Below, piece after piece: positions 10,271 through 22,730 of a stretch of 64,000 bases of DNA. The DNA comes from Mesocentrotus franciscanus (lineage: Eukaryota > Echinodermata > Echinoidea > Camarodonta > Strongylocentrotidae). The DNA lies in NCBI GenBank assembly GCA_037976565.1, contig CP137667.1, positions 310,001 to 374,000 on the forward strand. Direction: 5' to 3'. Every line of letters starts with the position of its first letter. The first letter of the stretch is position 1. The notes below the pieces were generated by a model. It was not told where the DNA came from, searched no databases, and saw only the letters and a program-made list of their open reading frames with translations. Both the position numbers and the translations under genes were made by a program.

Positions 10271-13200
10271 GGGTTCATCTTCTGAAACTTGCAAAGGTTA
10301 CAAAGATGTATTTACAACTTTAGATGTACTATAGAATCAGAACATGATTTCAATGGGATGTATTGGAATTGCCGGAGGTGATTTTTTTTCAACTGTTGCA
10401 ATGGTGTTAAAAGCAAATTAGCATCTTGTGAATGGTGTAGACTTTATTTAGTGACATTCCACTTGCAATTTCTTTTTTAAGGCTACAAACATTACTGTTA
10501 TGATAATTGTAGATCTATCACATAAAAGATGACAAGTGACATTTGAAATAAGATTTGTCTTCCTACATAATTATTCATAAAATGTCTCAAATTCATTTGC
10601 TTTGTGTTTCTGCTACCTGTATACATGGTCTTTCTCTTGCTCCCCCATTACTCTGTAAGCAAAGACCCAATATTTAACACTTCATTACAAAAAGTATATT
10701 GTGTCTTGAGTGAAGCCTAAACTGGTTCCTACTGCTTAGCCTTGGCTGCATTTTCCTTAGTCTTCTAGCTCAGATCCTCTCTTCCACACTTCATTTTATT
10801 ATCGTAATTTGTTCTTATATCTTTTGGGTTAGATTTCCCTAATCTATGTGATTCATGCATTATGCTGCTGACTGAAGAAAGCAATTTTTAAATTGTCAAC
10901 TAAAAAGATCTAAGCATACATGTATGTCAAAGGGCTGGCTCAAAGAATAGGAGGTAGAAAAAGGAAGGGGTGTGGTGGGAATTGACTCAAACTCATGAGA
11001 TTTCACAAGAGGACTTTATGAAAGCAGGTCGTATAATATCCAATAAATAAATATAGTTGTACTTTGAATCATCTTCACATGAAAAGGACATACAGGTATT
11101 AAAGTAAATGTTAACAAAAAACATTATTCATGTACCTGTTACTGCTACTTGGAGGTAACCCTCATTGCTGAGAAATAAGCCTTGAAGTACTGTTTGGTTG
11201 AAGGAAATTCCATTTCAGCTGTATAATACCGCAAATGTCTGTCATTTTGCTCCAAAGAAGACTGTAGTTTGGGTAAGAGCAATAGTTACAATTAAGTATA
11301 CACATGTAAAGTTGTATTTATACAGAAATAGCAAACTGACATAATGACAATACTGCAACTTCCTGCGATCAAAAAGGGGAAGAGAGAGGCAGCTAGAGTG
11401 AATGAGAGAAAGAAAAAGGAAAAAGAAAGGGGAAAAAGAAAGGGGAAAAAGAGGGATAAAAGGTAGAAAGAGAGAGACAATATAATTGAATCAGGAGCAG
11501 CCAAGAGGAGTCTAAAAATTGCAACAAGATTTCGATTGGCAACGTCTTTATAATTGTTCTACAATTCTCAATGAAATTTGGTATGTAATGTTTTAGTGGT
11601 ATCCTCTAATATCTCTGTAAATTTCACAAAGATCCAAGCTATTATAATTACAAAGTTATGATCATGTTTGTATTAATATGAAGCACTTTTCAAATATTAC
11701 AAATTTACACTTTACAATCATTAAGGTAAATTAATGTCTTTAATATATCTTTTTTAAGAAATAAAGGCCATATTTAAAATAAAATAATGTGTGGAGAAAC
11801 CTAAAGGGCATGTTACAGCAATTTTCATACATGTACATGTACTGTATATGTACATGTAGATCTGCTGAAATGGATCATATAAAATCATTGGTAGTTGTTG
11901 CTTAACTTAAAATAAAGATTTGAAGAGCTGAATAAGTATGTAAAGTTTCTTTTAAATCAATTATGGTTTTGTTTAATACAAGAAATAAAGAGTGACTTAA
12001 ATTGAAAGTTGTTTGCGAAATGTAGAAGCCACAGTATTCTTGTGCACTGATGCCATCCAACATGCTATCTTTGTAACATTTTAAATGTGATACGTCTAGC
12101 AAAAACAATCCCAACTTAAGTTTGTATGGTAGTATTGATCCTTGTACAATTCACAAATGGTATTAAGAAGATACTATGACAGCACTGCCAACAAAATGAA
12201 AGGATGAGTACCGTTTAAAATGTATCCAATCAAAATATTATTGCATATTCTTTATAGACACCCTGTAGAAACAGAAAAATCCTAAGATTTTAGTGCAAGT
12301 TATGATTATTATTTCATTTGGCATTGCAACTATAGAAACTATAAAGTACTGATATGGACAGTCAGATTTTCTGCAAATTTAGTCTCAACGTTACTATTCA
12401 GTGCATATACATGTAATACATTATAAAGTAATGTACACTTGTTTTTGATGCGCACTGTAGAGCTTACAAGTTGCAATCCACAGCAGTCATTGATTTTGCA
12501 CAGAGGGATGGGGAAAAGAAATTACCAAACCTAACCCTCTCTTAAAGACTAAAACCATCGACTGCTAAAACCAAGGAATGGCTCTACATAAAAATACACT
12601 GTATACAGTGTATACCAAACCGAATGGAAATCATACCAGAGTTGTAGAATACATTTTTATATGGACTGATGTGCATAAGAATAACTTTGACATAGACACA
12701 CAGTCACACACAAACAAAAATCCAATAACTTTTTAAAGGAAGACTGGCCAACTATTAATGCTAGTGTAGGAGATTCCATATAGGCATAATGGGACATCTT
12801 AAGAGTGGAAATGGGATCAAAATAGACAAAAGATTTATTCAAAGGAGAACAATTATGCAATGAATATCTTTGTACAGGAAATAAATAAAATATATCAACA
12901 AAAACAAAACAACAACAACAAACAAACAAAAAGAATGGGAAATCATCTAATTATTGTTGGAGAAAACATGAACTTTTATGCAAATTATGCTTCAGTTTCC
13001 TTTATTTGTATGAAAATTCAGACAAATTGCAAAATATTTTGGTAATGGGAAGATAACTGACCATGGTTAGTTAAATCTTGGGTAATCAATATCATTATCT
13101 ACATGTATATAAGGCTTCCAAGTGGTACAATAAATTAGTGTATTCAATATCTTTAGTGCAGTACCCTGATGACTGACCAATATATTTTTGTATTGCTCAG
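10270..13200. other. Unassigned AT-rich intergenic DNA
   Basis: No gene, tRNA or clear transposon was seen. It contains a purine-rich patch (11395-11480), an ACATGTACATGTA cluster (11825-11865) and one perfect palindrome described separately. The reading frames of 60-90 residues have no recognisable domain. Confidence 0.5.
12594..12613. repeat. Perfect 20-bp palindrome
   Basis: ATACACTGTATACAGTGTAT equals its own reverse complement. It could be a binding site or simply an AT-rich palindrome; function unknown. Confidence 0.8.
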
Positions 13201-13219
13201 TCATTCGGGAACTTCAACT

Positions 13220-13262
13220 TTCGATATCGATATCTATATCATATCGATATCACACACACAAA
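13220..13262. repeat. Palindromic GATATC cluster
   Basis: CGATATCGATATCTATATCA followed by TATCGATATCAC is an AT-rich palindromic cluster next to a short CA run. Confidence 0.6.
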
Positions 13263-13375
13263 AAATCAATATCACACAAACAAAAAGCCATATTTACTGA
13301 GGTAAGTCAAATTTTGTTATTTCGCTAGTCAGCCTGACATAGATAATAATAATAATATAATATGACTTTGTTTTC

Positions 13376-13476
13376 GTGTGATACAAGAATATATTGCTCT
13401 CGCTATGACAATATTGGACTCTTCTCGAACTCGTTCAATATTGTCAGAGCTCGAGCAATATATTCTTGTATCACAC
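13376..13476. repeat. Long near-perfect hairpin (~43-bp arms, ~15-nt loop)
   Basis: The left arm starts GTGTGATACAAGAATATATT and the right arm ends AATATATTCTTGTATCACAC. The arms match through GCTC and TGACAATATT with few mismatches, and the loop is about 13419-13433. Weaker pairing extends outward (GACTTTG at about 13364 against CAAAGCC at about 13479). It could be a tiny foldback element or an RNA hairpin. Confidence 0.8.
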
Positions 13477-13629
13477 TCAAAGCCATCAATATTTTATAAG
13501 TATACAATGGTTTGGATCCTCAGAGAAACGTGTATTATAAATCAAATCATATTCATTATTTTAGCTATACCTACTCTATGGAACCTAATTGAAATTGAAT
13601 GGAAAAGCTGTATCTTCCACTCAATAATA

Positions 13630-15920
13630 TGACTCTTCTGAAAATATGTGCACATGTAATGTACATGTATGGTCTTATTATATTAAAGATATACATGTAT
13701 GTAATAAATATTTTGTTATAAGGCATAAGAATAAGGAGAGGGAGAAAGTGCAACATGGATGCTTCACATTATACCATTGCTCATTATGAAAACATTAACA
13801 AACATACTAGAAAATAATTTTTGTTAAACATGATTTGTCACAAAGTTTGTAAAACAAAAGCTGTTCAGTTTTCTATTAGAGGGATCATGTCAGATGGATA
13901 TTTTAGAAAAGGGTGACGATGTTAATGCAGAGGTGATAGAGAAGGGTAGATGAGGTAATACAAAAGGAAGACACTTTAATAGCAAAACATACATGTAGTA
14001 CATGTACGTAATGGGACTTTTGGGTCCTCTTAATACATGAAAAGCTTGAAAAGTCAAAGAAACTGTGCAGCAAATTTGATTTCTAGACCATTCAAGATGC
14101 ATTTGACTGAAATAAGTCCAGTTCTACCAAAAATTACTATCATGATAGCAGAAGTGGATCAATAACTGCTTTTCAAACAACATAAGTCATAACTTTCATA
14201 TATTACTGTTACAGATTTTCCAAAGAGATTTTATACACATGTTAAGGGTGGTCCACAAACAAATATACATGTATAAACATTTCAAATTAAATGTGGAGGA
14301 AGTATGAACTTGTACTTGCAAAGCACAAATTTCCTTGCAGCTGGGCTACAGGGCTTGCTTTAAAGGTAATGCAAAGTTTTTGGAAATTTTGAAATTGGAT
14401 GGATAGTTATTCTTTAAATTTTTAATATATTTGGATGCCCCTGTGGATGTATTACATGTAGAAGCACTAAAAAATTTAGCCCCTAAAACACTTCAGCTTT
14501 TGAGCAAATTGAATAATCAAAATTTACCGGTGCTCCTGGTAAATTTCAAATATTTCAAATAGCGCCCAAGGCCATTCCATGGTAGCTACGACCATGAAAA
14601 TCTCAGAATATGCAGTTCCGATATATAATTTCCAAATGGGAATAGCAAATCGGTCGATTACAGTCAAGAAACGTTGTTTTAAAGCTAAAGTAATATCAGT
14701 CTTGAGATCACTTTAGACTCGATTTCAACTGCGACAAGGATCATTGAATATTGTAAAATCGCATTTGCTTCCAATATGTTCATTCGAACCAAATTCATGA
14801 CCCCATACCAAAACTTTGTAATGTTCCTATATTTACATGTAGATGTATTCTAGTGCGATATGTGCCATCTATTTAAGCATTTTCTAACATGTTCTAACAT
14901 CTCATAAATAATTCTTGGTTGAGAAGGACTATTAACTTAATACTGATACAATCAAAATTCAAACCTATCGTTATGACATGGTTACACCCCTTTTGATCAC
15001 CTTTATGCTTTAATATACACATGTATGTACATTTTTTTTTCATGCTCTTTCTCGATGAACCCGATGACTGAATCTAACACTCTGATCAATTTGTTGGGTG
15101 AAGAAACTTGTTGGTTGGATGAATATCTTTGACAGTTCAATTTAATCATTCTGAACCTTGCAATTTTTCCTTCTACAGTAGATTTATCACCAAAGTCATT
15201 CACATTTCATTTATTTACTGAAAAATAATTGCAGTCACTTTGGCAATCAATTAATCACTCTTTCCAGTTTATTATCTCATACATGTACAGTATGATCTCC
15301 TTTTCTCTCTCTTTATTTCTCTCTCTCTCTTTCTCTCTTTGCAGCTGCAAGTTCCAGGTACTGTTTTGTTTTAAGTTTGTGCAACGTTAAGCAACTGACA
15401 GGAACACAGGTACATGGGTGTCATTGGAAATAGGGTAAAGGAGGGTACTTTTGACAGACTTTGTTTCAAATCACAAATATCTAGCTACAGATACGGGGTA
15501 ATAAAGTGTACATTTGTACATGTAGCTGCACAATCTAGAGTCTGTTTATCATGCATTTTATAGAATGATACGGGATAGTAAATTTGGAGCAAAATACTAT
15601 AGAACATAAATCGGTTATACAAATATTAAAACTTGGGATGAAAAATAGGAAATCCAAAAATGAATGACTTTTCATTGATGATGAAAATCACATCATTTTA
15701 TGTATTAGGTCATTTCATTGTGATGACAAGTTGGTAATTAAATTCAAAACGTACCCAGTAGAATGAAAGGAAATGAATGCCAATTAAAGTCTCGTATATA
15801 TAGTTTGAGAAATAATTTGTTGTGATATTAGCTGCTTTAACAGCAGATATAATGGTTAAACGCATCTACTAATAGCTTTAAAAAAAACATACATTAAACT
15901 GCGCATTTTACCACACTTTG
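13630..15920. other. Unassigned AT-rich intergenic DNA
   Basis: No supported gene. Contains a CT-rich run (15297-15340) ending in TTTCTCTCTTTGCAG, which looks like a 3' splice site, but no open exon of useful length follows it. Confidence 0.45.
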
Positions 15921-15926
15921 ACTTAA

Positions 15927-16520
15927 AGATAAAGACCAGTTCTGGTCATGCGATTGCATTGTGAAAGAAACGTTGTGGAATCTCTATTGGAATCGATCAG
16001 AAAAGTTTGATCATCTAGCATATAAGTATTGGTGTGTACTGCAAGGTTATGGAATCATCAAAATGATAAGAAATTTGGCCCAGTCTTGGTAAAGTTACAA
16101 GCACTGTACGCAGAAAGATGTATATTTGATTTGATTTTATTTTATTTCTGCATTTCTCCAAATATAATATAACTGAATTACAAAGAACATATAAATGTAA
16201 GGTATAATACAACATATACAAACAATAATTACTTCATGTCAAAATGTTATTTGTTTGTTTTTACATCTTTTACATATATACATAAAATAACGAAACTTAA
16301 TATTTCCATAACATATTATCATAAATTTGAAGTATTATCCGAACTATTTGGGAGGACTATGCGACACGTGCACGACACGTGCGCGATATCTATTTGGTCC
16401 AAATAGATATAATAATTTACCAAATATATCAATTAGTAGGCGTTTTCCCGGCAAAATTTGTATCATCACGTATTAGTAAAAACATATTCTTTCACATGAT
16501 TGGTAATGAGAGCTTCCATC
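15927..16520 (+). mobile_element. TTAA-flanked MITE family J, copy 1, interrupted and 3' truncated
   Basis: Starts AGATAAAGACCAGTTCTGG directly after TTAA (15923-15926). It follows copies 2 and 3 through GAAAGAAACGTTGTGGAATC, CACGTGCGCGATATCTATTT and GCAAAATTTGTATCATCACG. About 200 bp (16137-16350) absent from the other copies is inserted internally. The right terminal repeat is missing, since the match stops near GAGAGCTTCCATC. Confidence 0.8.
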
Positions 16521-16529
16521 TAGGTCAGT

Positions 16530-17035
16530 AGCATGATCAGAGACTTGATGCAGTGCTCTTCATACATTTGAACAAAAAATTACATGCACAATAAATACGA
16601 ACATATAAAACCTATCTTGGACTTGCATTTAAACCATAACATTTTGTAAACCCTTGTCTAAAAATGAAGAGCAAGTCCTTATATTTCCAAATTAGTTATT
16701 GATTGCCTGATGTCACAAACCTTTATGACCAAGAGCATTCTCTTTAGGGCACCTACATGTAATGCCACCTTTAGCATCAGCAAAATTATTAACACTTCCA
16801 CAGCTGCAATAGTGCATACAAAGAAATTGTCAAGACGAATCTACATATGCACTAGGGTCTTTATAACTATTTATTTATTATCTTGTGAATGGGAAATAAA
16901 TGGGATGGGCCAAAATCCGCCCAGATAGAAAGCTTGTGGCATGTACACATGTGCATATGTCATGCAGGACTTTACATTTGTCTATTCTTCTGTTTTATTA
17001 TGTATTTCTTCTTTTATTGAGATAACCTTATGCTA
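16530..17035. other. Unassigned DNA
   Basis: No gene or repeat was recognised. A 72-residue reading frame at 16710-16928 has no known motif. Confidence 0.45.
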
Positions 17036-17480
17036 GTCTTTTTATTTCCTTCTATCCTCTCCTTTTCCTCTCATTAATTTTTTTCCCTATCTTGTCTGTT
17101 TTTGCAATTATCCATTCATTTCCTCTTTCTGCCTTTTTATGTTATTCATTTTTATTGTCTAGATCTTTTTTCTTCTTTTTTCTGTCCTTGGTTTATGTTC
17201 TCTTATTTTATTCTTTTTTATCCTTCTCTTATCTTCTATTCATATACTGTTTTGTTGTTGTAATTCTTCTTTCACTTTCTCCTATTTCTGTTTACATATG
17301 ACTTTTCACTCAGTTTTTCTTCTTTCATGGGTTCTTCTCTCTTTCCCTGTGTGTGCCTTTATTTTTCTCATTTGTATCTAAATATGTTTTCTCTGTTCTT
17401 CTTCCTTCACTCATTTTCTCTTTTCATACCTTTTTGTATGTATTTTTTTCTTAAATGCTATCATCCTCCTTGTTTACAAT
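17036..17480 (+). repeat. T/C-rich polypyrimidine tract
   Basis: About 440 bp dominated by T and C with few purines. Any reading frame here is Phe/Leu/Ser-rich by composition only. Confidence 0.7.
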
Positions 17481-17753
17481 GAAGTATGTATATCTTTATT
17501 TTCTCATTCATATCACCTCATGACTGCGAATGGTGGTCATGTTTTACATAAAAATATAAGAAAACAAAATGAAATAAACTCACTCACAGAGCTGAGCAGT
17601 TGCCTACAAATACCTTCCATTGTTTATAAAGAATAAGCAACCAAAGAACAGGAAATCATTAATAATTGGGGCTGTGTCAATTTTTATGGTGGCCTACCTC
17701 TTCGTTGAAGCGGTAAAAACACCAGAAAAATCTCACAAATTACAAAATAAAAA

Positions 17754-17793
17754 TCATGATTAAGGATCTTATTTCATGATTAAGGATCTTATT
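17754..17793 (+). repeat. 20-bp direct tandem duplication
   Basis: CATGATTAAGGATCTTATTT occurs twice back to back, with nothing else notable in 17480-18090. Confidence 0.8.
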
Positions 17794-18089
17794 TCCATAC
17801 AATTCCATAACTTGGATCTATGTCACTTTATTAAATCAAGTGAAATTTTGAGTCTGTTTTGGGGCTGGTGATTTAGTTCCCTTGTCAAAACTCACACACA
17901 AATTTGAGAATACTCACAGCAGTTCTTGGATCTTGGATTCATTTCATCCTAAATACTCTGAAGAAGAGTTTTGACTGGAGGTGTACTCCAACATTGCTTT
18001 ACAAAATGTACCTGTTGAAGAGGCTTCAATATGTCTTGTGTACTAGTATTAATAGCAGGGATTGACCATTCATAGATAAACAGAGCCCC

Positions 18090-18690
18090 TGAATTGGGTT
18101 TTAAAAATACACTCTAAGAGAAACAGAATGACAAAAGTTTGAAACAAATCAGACCAATAATAAGAGATTAAGAGAGTTATGAATGTATGAAATATGAGAT
18201 CACTAAATAAATGTGAATCTCAAATTGGCAATTTGGTACATAGATTGTGATGTAGACATGGATAACTCTCCTGTTTGTTGTATACACAAATTAATCCTAA
18301 GTGCCTTCTTCCTTGTGGACATTTTTGTTGTTGTGGATATCAGTTTATTTGTAGGTCCTCTAAAGATATTAAAGAACCTTCCGAGTCAAATGTTGTTGTT
18401 ATTTTATTGAAATTTTAGTCATTCTGTGTGTGTGTTGGAACAAATGGAAAAGTTGTCCGCCACTACATCCTAGAGATGTTACTGATTCAGCCAATTTGAA
18501 GAGCCCATACCTACATGTTTTAATGATTACAAATTTACAACTTCAAAAATGTGTAACTTTGTCACTTTTAGTCTGATTTAAATTTAATTCAAATTTTCCC
18601 CAGTCTGCTTCTAAGATTTTCTGCCTTCTACTGGTCGTTTGCTAATACTAGAGAATAGGGTGGATTTCCTTTAACTTTAGGTATATTAAA
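18090..18690. mobile_element. MITE family D, copy 1 (complete-looking)
   Basis: The left arm (about 18115-18210: GACAAAAGTTTGAAACAAAT, then AGAGAGTTATGAATG) is imperfectly complementary to the right arm (about 18545-18640: GTAACTTTGTCACTTTTAGT). The core has GTGAATCTCAAATTGGCAAT and GTGCCTTCTTCCTTGTGGAC. Further copies lie at 19138-19373 plus 20151-20330, 23467-23688 and 24841-25064. No protein is encoded. Confidence 0.65.
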
Positions 18691-19079
18691 TCTTGCTTCG
18701 ATTAGGGAGATTATGGTGTCTGTTTTTCACTGGTGCAGCAGTGAATTCATGCCACAGTCCCACATGTCCCTGCCCACTTCCGTCTGGCCGCCTCCTTTTT
18801 TTTACTAAAAAAAAAAAAGCTGTGATATACAGTAAGTATTTTTAGCTTCTAAAATGATACAAATCATTTGTTTTGTCATACATTGCATCAGTATACTCAA
18901 ATAGCACAATATCTGTGAATAAATTTACCTTGACCAGCTATATTTAGCATGGCGGCCATCTTGGGAAAAATACCCCAAAAATACAAATAGTAAATAGTAA
19001 TGCCCTGCCTCCTCCATTAAAAAAAAATCCAGACGAAAAACAAATAATTTGGGTTATTTGGCATAACATGTGCATTTGG

Positions 19080-19140
19080 AAGAAAGCTCCCCCCCCCAAA
19101 AAAAAAAAACAACAACAACAACAAACAAACAAAGAATAAC
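19080..19140 (+). repeat. C-run, A-run and CAA microsatellite
   Basis: A run of C and A followed by (CAA)n and (CAAA)n, immediately before MITE D copy 2. Confidence 0.8.
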
Positions 19141-20330
19141 TCAACAGAATGGTAAAAGTTTGAAATAAATAAGACCACTAATAATAAAGAGAGTCATGAA
19201 TTTATGAAAAGTAAGATCACTGAAGAAATGTGAATCTCAAATAGGCAATTTGGTACATGGATTGTGAATGTGATTTACACATGGATAACTATCCTGTTTG
19301 TTGTTTACACAAATTACTCCCAAGTGCCCTCTTCCTTGTGGACATGTTTTTGTAGTTGATTAGCAGTTTATTTATTCATGTACATACAGTAATATTACAT
19401 CGTAAATCACCTTGAAAAGACCTCCACGTCATATAGCATGCAGAATTGCAGATCAGTGCAGAAAAGACCCGGTTGATGACAAATAACACCAATGGCACCG
19501 ACATTACCATAAATAACAAGAAACTGCAGGAGACAGTCCGTAGCTTTAAATATTTGGGAGCTATAGTATCAGATGAGGGATCTACATGTAAGCTCAAGTA
19601 CTCTCCAGGATAGCCCAGACCACAGCTGCAGTGACCAAACTAAAAGTCATTTGGACCGGAAAACATCGCCATCAGCTCCAATATCAGACTGATGCGCTCC
19701 TGGTCATATCCATATTTTTGTATGCATGTGTAACATGGACCATAATAGCAGACATTGGAAGAAGGATACCGGCGCTGGAGATGAGATGTTTCCGCAAACT
19801 CCTTGTTATCTCGTATAGAGATCACATAACCAATGAGGTGGTGAAAACCAGAATTGAAAACGCCATCGGGCCGTATGAAGACCTCCTGACTTCAGTAAAA
19901 GACGCAAACTGAAGTGGTACGGGCATGTCACACGATCATCTGGACTGGCCAAGACTATCCTACAGGGAGCAGTACAAGGAGGGAGACGAAGAGGCAGAGG
20001 AAACGATGAGAAGACAACATCAAAGAATGGAGAACATCATACGGCGGAAAGCTGAGAACCGCGAGGAGTGGAGGAAGCTGGTTGTAAAATCTACAGTGGT
20101 GCCCCAACGGTCAGCCAGACTACGGGACAGATGAGATGAGATGAGATACATCGTCTAAAGATAAAGAACCTCCTGAGTCATATGTGTTTTTTAATTTTTT
20201 TAAAATTTTAATCATTCTGTGTTGGAACAAATGGGAAGGTTGTCCTAGGGACATTAGTTTACTGATTCAGCCAATTTGACGAGCCCATACCTACATGTAC
20301 ATGTACAGTATACCAGCGAGTTATTTACAG
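19138..20330. mobile_element. MITE family D, copy 2, split by a LINE insertion
   Basis: The left part (19138-19373) matches copy 1 from the TAAAAGTTTGAAATAAAT region to CAGTTTATTT. The right part (about 20151-20330) resumes with CTAAAGATAAAGAACCTCCT, TGGAACAAATGGGAAGGTTG and CAGCCAATTTGACGAGCCCA. The interrupting 19374-20150 is a LINE 3' end. The right arm is then lost or decayed. Confidence 0.75.
19374..20150 (+). mobile_element. LINE 3' fragment (family C), frameshifted, nested in MITE D
   Basis: Encodes the end of a non-LTR retrotransposon ORF2, broken over several frames. The part at about 19483-19595 includes SFKYLGAIVSDEGS, a conserved block after the polymerase palm. The part at 19631-19912 includes LLVISIFLYACVTWTI, DIGRRIPALEMRCFRKLL, YRDHITNEVV and YEDLLTSVK. 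After a frameshift, KWYGHVTRSSGLAKTILQG is readable (about 19913-19970). The 3' end has a GATGA-type tail (about 20130-20148), unlike the GGTGAA tail of the copy at 8437. The 5' part (catalytic core, endonuclease) is absent, so the copy is dead on arrival and later mutated. The boundaries are set by comparison with the uninterrupted MITE at 18090. Confidence 0.85.
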
Positions 20331-20444
20331 ATGCTTGTGATTGATGAGTTGGCGATCCGTAAGGACTCAAAAGAAATATCTGTGTATGTGAAGGGGGTAT
20401 TATATCAATTTTCACTCTTGATAGGGTATACGGGTGTCAATTAA

Positions 20445-20852
20445 GTGATTCGGTAACATTGCCTCAGATTCTGAAACAAAATCCTGGATTTAGCTCATGC
20501 TGCAATCATAATTATAAATCTTTAGGTCAGTCAGGAATCCCATGACTTTACAAGCCGATTGCCTAGCTGTCTGATTATCAAGATATTTATGATTGGAAAT
20601 CAAAATTTCATTTATTGTTTTCCTAACGGTCTTTTTTATTACATACAGGTGTACACTACAGTCTATTGGGGACAATGAGTATGATAAAAAATGGTCACTC
20701 AAACTAAAAGATTTTTACCTTTTTGACGCACTTCATGATCATTTTGAAGCGCAATTTTTTTAGGGCTTCAATATTACACCATATCACAAACACTGATAAC
20801 ACGTAGGGCCGTGCTGTATCTCAGATGTAACATTGTTAAATGGTGCCTTTAA
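20445..20852. mobile_element. TTAA-flanked element I, copy 1
   Basis: Starts after TTAA (20441-20444) with GTGATTCGGTAACATTGCCT and ends in GTTAAATGGTGCCTTTAA. It is shared with 34727-35473 through ATTCTGAAACAAAATCCTGG, TTAGCTCATGCTGCAAT and GATAACACGTAGGGCC. The first bases resemble the right end of the element at 23689-24189. No coding capacity. Confidence 0.7.
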
Positions 20853-21278
20853 AGATAAAGACCAGTTCTGGTCATGCGATTGCATTGTGAAAGAAACGTT
20901 GTGGAATCGATCAGAAAAGGTTGATCATCTACATGTAGCATTCATGTATAAGTATTGGTGTGTACTGCAAGGTTCTGGAAACATCAAAATGATAAGAAAT
21001 TTGGCCCAGTCTTGGTAAAGTTACAAGCACTGTACGCAGAAAGATGTATATTTGATTTGATTTGTAAAGATGTATATGGGACTACGCGACACGTGCGCGA
21101 TATCTATCTGGTCCAAATAGATATAATAATTTACCAAATATATCAATTAGCGGTTTCCGGCAAAATTTGTATCATCACGTATTAGTCAAAACATAGGCCT
21201 ATTCTTTTACATTATTGGTAATGAGAGCTTCCATTTAATTTTTTTGAGAGGGGGCGTTTCCAAAACTGGTCTATATCT
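20853..21278 (+). mobile_element. TTAA-flanked MITE family J, copy 2 (complete)
   Basis: TIRs AGATAAAGACCAGTTCTGG and the inverse of AGATATAGACCAGTTTTGG match at 17 of 19 positions. Both ends abut TTAA (20849-20852 and 21279-21282). This fits a TTAA-duplicating superfamily (piggyBac or Kolobok); the AG start makes Kolobok-like more likely. The element is 426 bp and non-coding. Confidence 0.85.
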
Positions 21279-21289
21279 TTAAGGCTAAG

Positions 21290-22200
21290 TGATATCAATG
21301 TCATATACCTGCGTCCTAGCGGCCACCATAAGCTGAGGATGCATGATGACACACAGTGTACGTGTGAAAAGTTCATGCACATATGGGTCATGGCGAGATT
21401 ATAGATATTAAGAAATTTGATTTGGACGTCATATGCTACCTTACATAAAGTCCACGCCTAAAATGCAATCATTAGCGTCACGGTTTTTGATATTTTATAT
21501 CGTATTCCACCCAGGCCTGCAGGGCAGAACCACTCCAGCAAAGAGAGTCAATGCTAATGCGTATTGACCTCTAGTCTAGCCCTGTACTAGCTACGTGCCG
21601 AGAGGCAGCAATTACACACAATACACACATTGCACACAATTGCACACTAATGCACACAATGAATACGATGTGGCTGATCGGCAAGTTTGACATGACAGTA
21701 GACTCGCGATTTGAATTTTCAAATTATTCTTTCTAAATTCTAACATCGATAACTTGAAAATTATATTTTACTGCCATTTTAATATTTAGGTGTCATCAAT
21801 TGTCACTAAAATAAAGTAACGATTTTGAGTGAAATCAGTTGAGTTTTATACAGCGGTGTTAGAAATGTTGAGAATTAATAGAACAGTTTTTGATACTCAG
21901 CCAGGATAGGATAGTACTAATGCAGCTATGTGTGGGCAAAACCAGGGACAGGGTTCGTGATGTCTACCATAGGCATCGGGACATCCCTGCCGGGCCCGGC
22001 CCGGCGCACCTGGTACTACTAGTACTACTAGTGGTAGGGCTATCATTTCCATTTGAAATGCGTAGCAAGTTAGATTTATAAAAGAAATGATTAAAGACGG
22101 TGATACTGTGGAACCTACCTTAATCAGACGGCTGAGCACATAATAGAGACCTAGACTATATCGATGTCGATACTACTGTGGTCTAGTTGTTTCAGTACGT
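21290..22200. other. Unassigned DNA with short CACA-rich and palindromic patches
   Basis: 21605-21665 has imperfect repeats of TTGCACACAA-like words. 22014-22035 holds TACTACTAGTACTACTAG. No gene was recognised. Confidence 0.5.
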
Positions 22201-22350
22201 CGGGCAACAGTGTTCGTGAACGAGAAGCGAAGAGAGATAGCTGAACGATGCGATGGATAGTTCACTCGATCGAGAGCTAGAGCTGAGAGCCCGGGCTGCC
22301 GGGGCAGCGCAGAGCGGCCGGTCAGATCCGAGCTGAGCGCCCGTTTCAGA
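22200..22350. other. GC- and CpG-rich patch
   Basis: Contains GAGCCCGGGCTGCCGGGGC and GCAGAGCGGCCGGTCAGAT with many CpGs in AT-rich surroundings. It could be a small CpG-rich regulatory region or an old transposon piece; no transcript evidence is visible. Confidence 0.35.
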
Positions 22351-22351
22351 G

Positions 22352-22484
22352 CGAGTGCCTGTTTCTCGAAACTGTCATAAGTCTAAGTTCGTGGACATTG
22401 TATAGATACACGTGTTAATTCTATAACACACGTTCCAATACGATATCTAAAAAGTCAGCCTTAATGACGGTTTCGAGAAACCAC
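22352..22484. mobile_element. Small foldback MITE
   Basis: The left arm GTTTCTCGAAACTGTCATAA is answered by the right arm TTAATGACGGTTTCGAGAAA. Weaker pairing continues inward (ATACACGTGTTAA against ATAACACACGTTCC). About 130 bp, non-coding. Confidence 0.65.
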
Positions 22485-22499
22485 CCCATGTGTTCGGTG

Positions 22500-22730
22500 T
22501 CGGGGTCGGATACAGTGGATGCCTGGGGGGCGCACGCCCCCTTTGTCTTCCGAAAAAAATATTCCCATACTATTCTGTTTACGAATTCAAATATGCCTCA
22601 GAATCTACCAAAAGACTAAGATTTCCCGGGGCCCGCATCCACGTAAAGGCTTCGTGCTCGCAATTTCGTACATTTCAAGCTCCCTCTCACCCCCTTGTAA
22701 AATCTTTGATCTGCCCCTGTGTGTATGGCC
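22500..22730. mobile_element. Possible hAT-type MITE remnant
   Basis: ACAGTGGATGCCTGGGGGGC near the left and GATCTGCCCCTGTG near the right (about 22709) resemble the CAGTGGCGGATCC / GGATCCGCCCCTG ends of the hAT MITEs elsewhere in this window. Reading frames across it carry no domain. Confidence 0.4.

Noticed and set aside
15297..15360. Exon following a pyrimidine tract and CAG
   Set aside because: The pyrimidine tract and CAG look like a 3' splice site, but no open exon or downstream splice donor could be supported.
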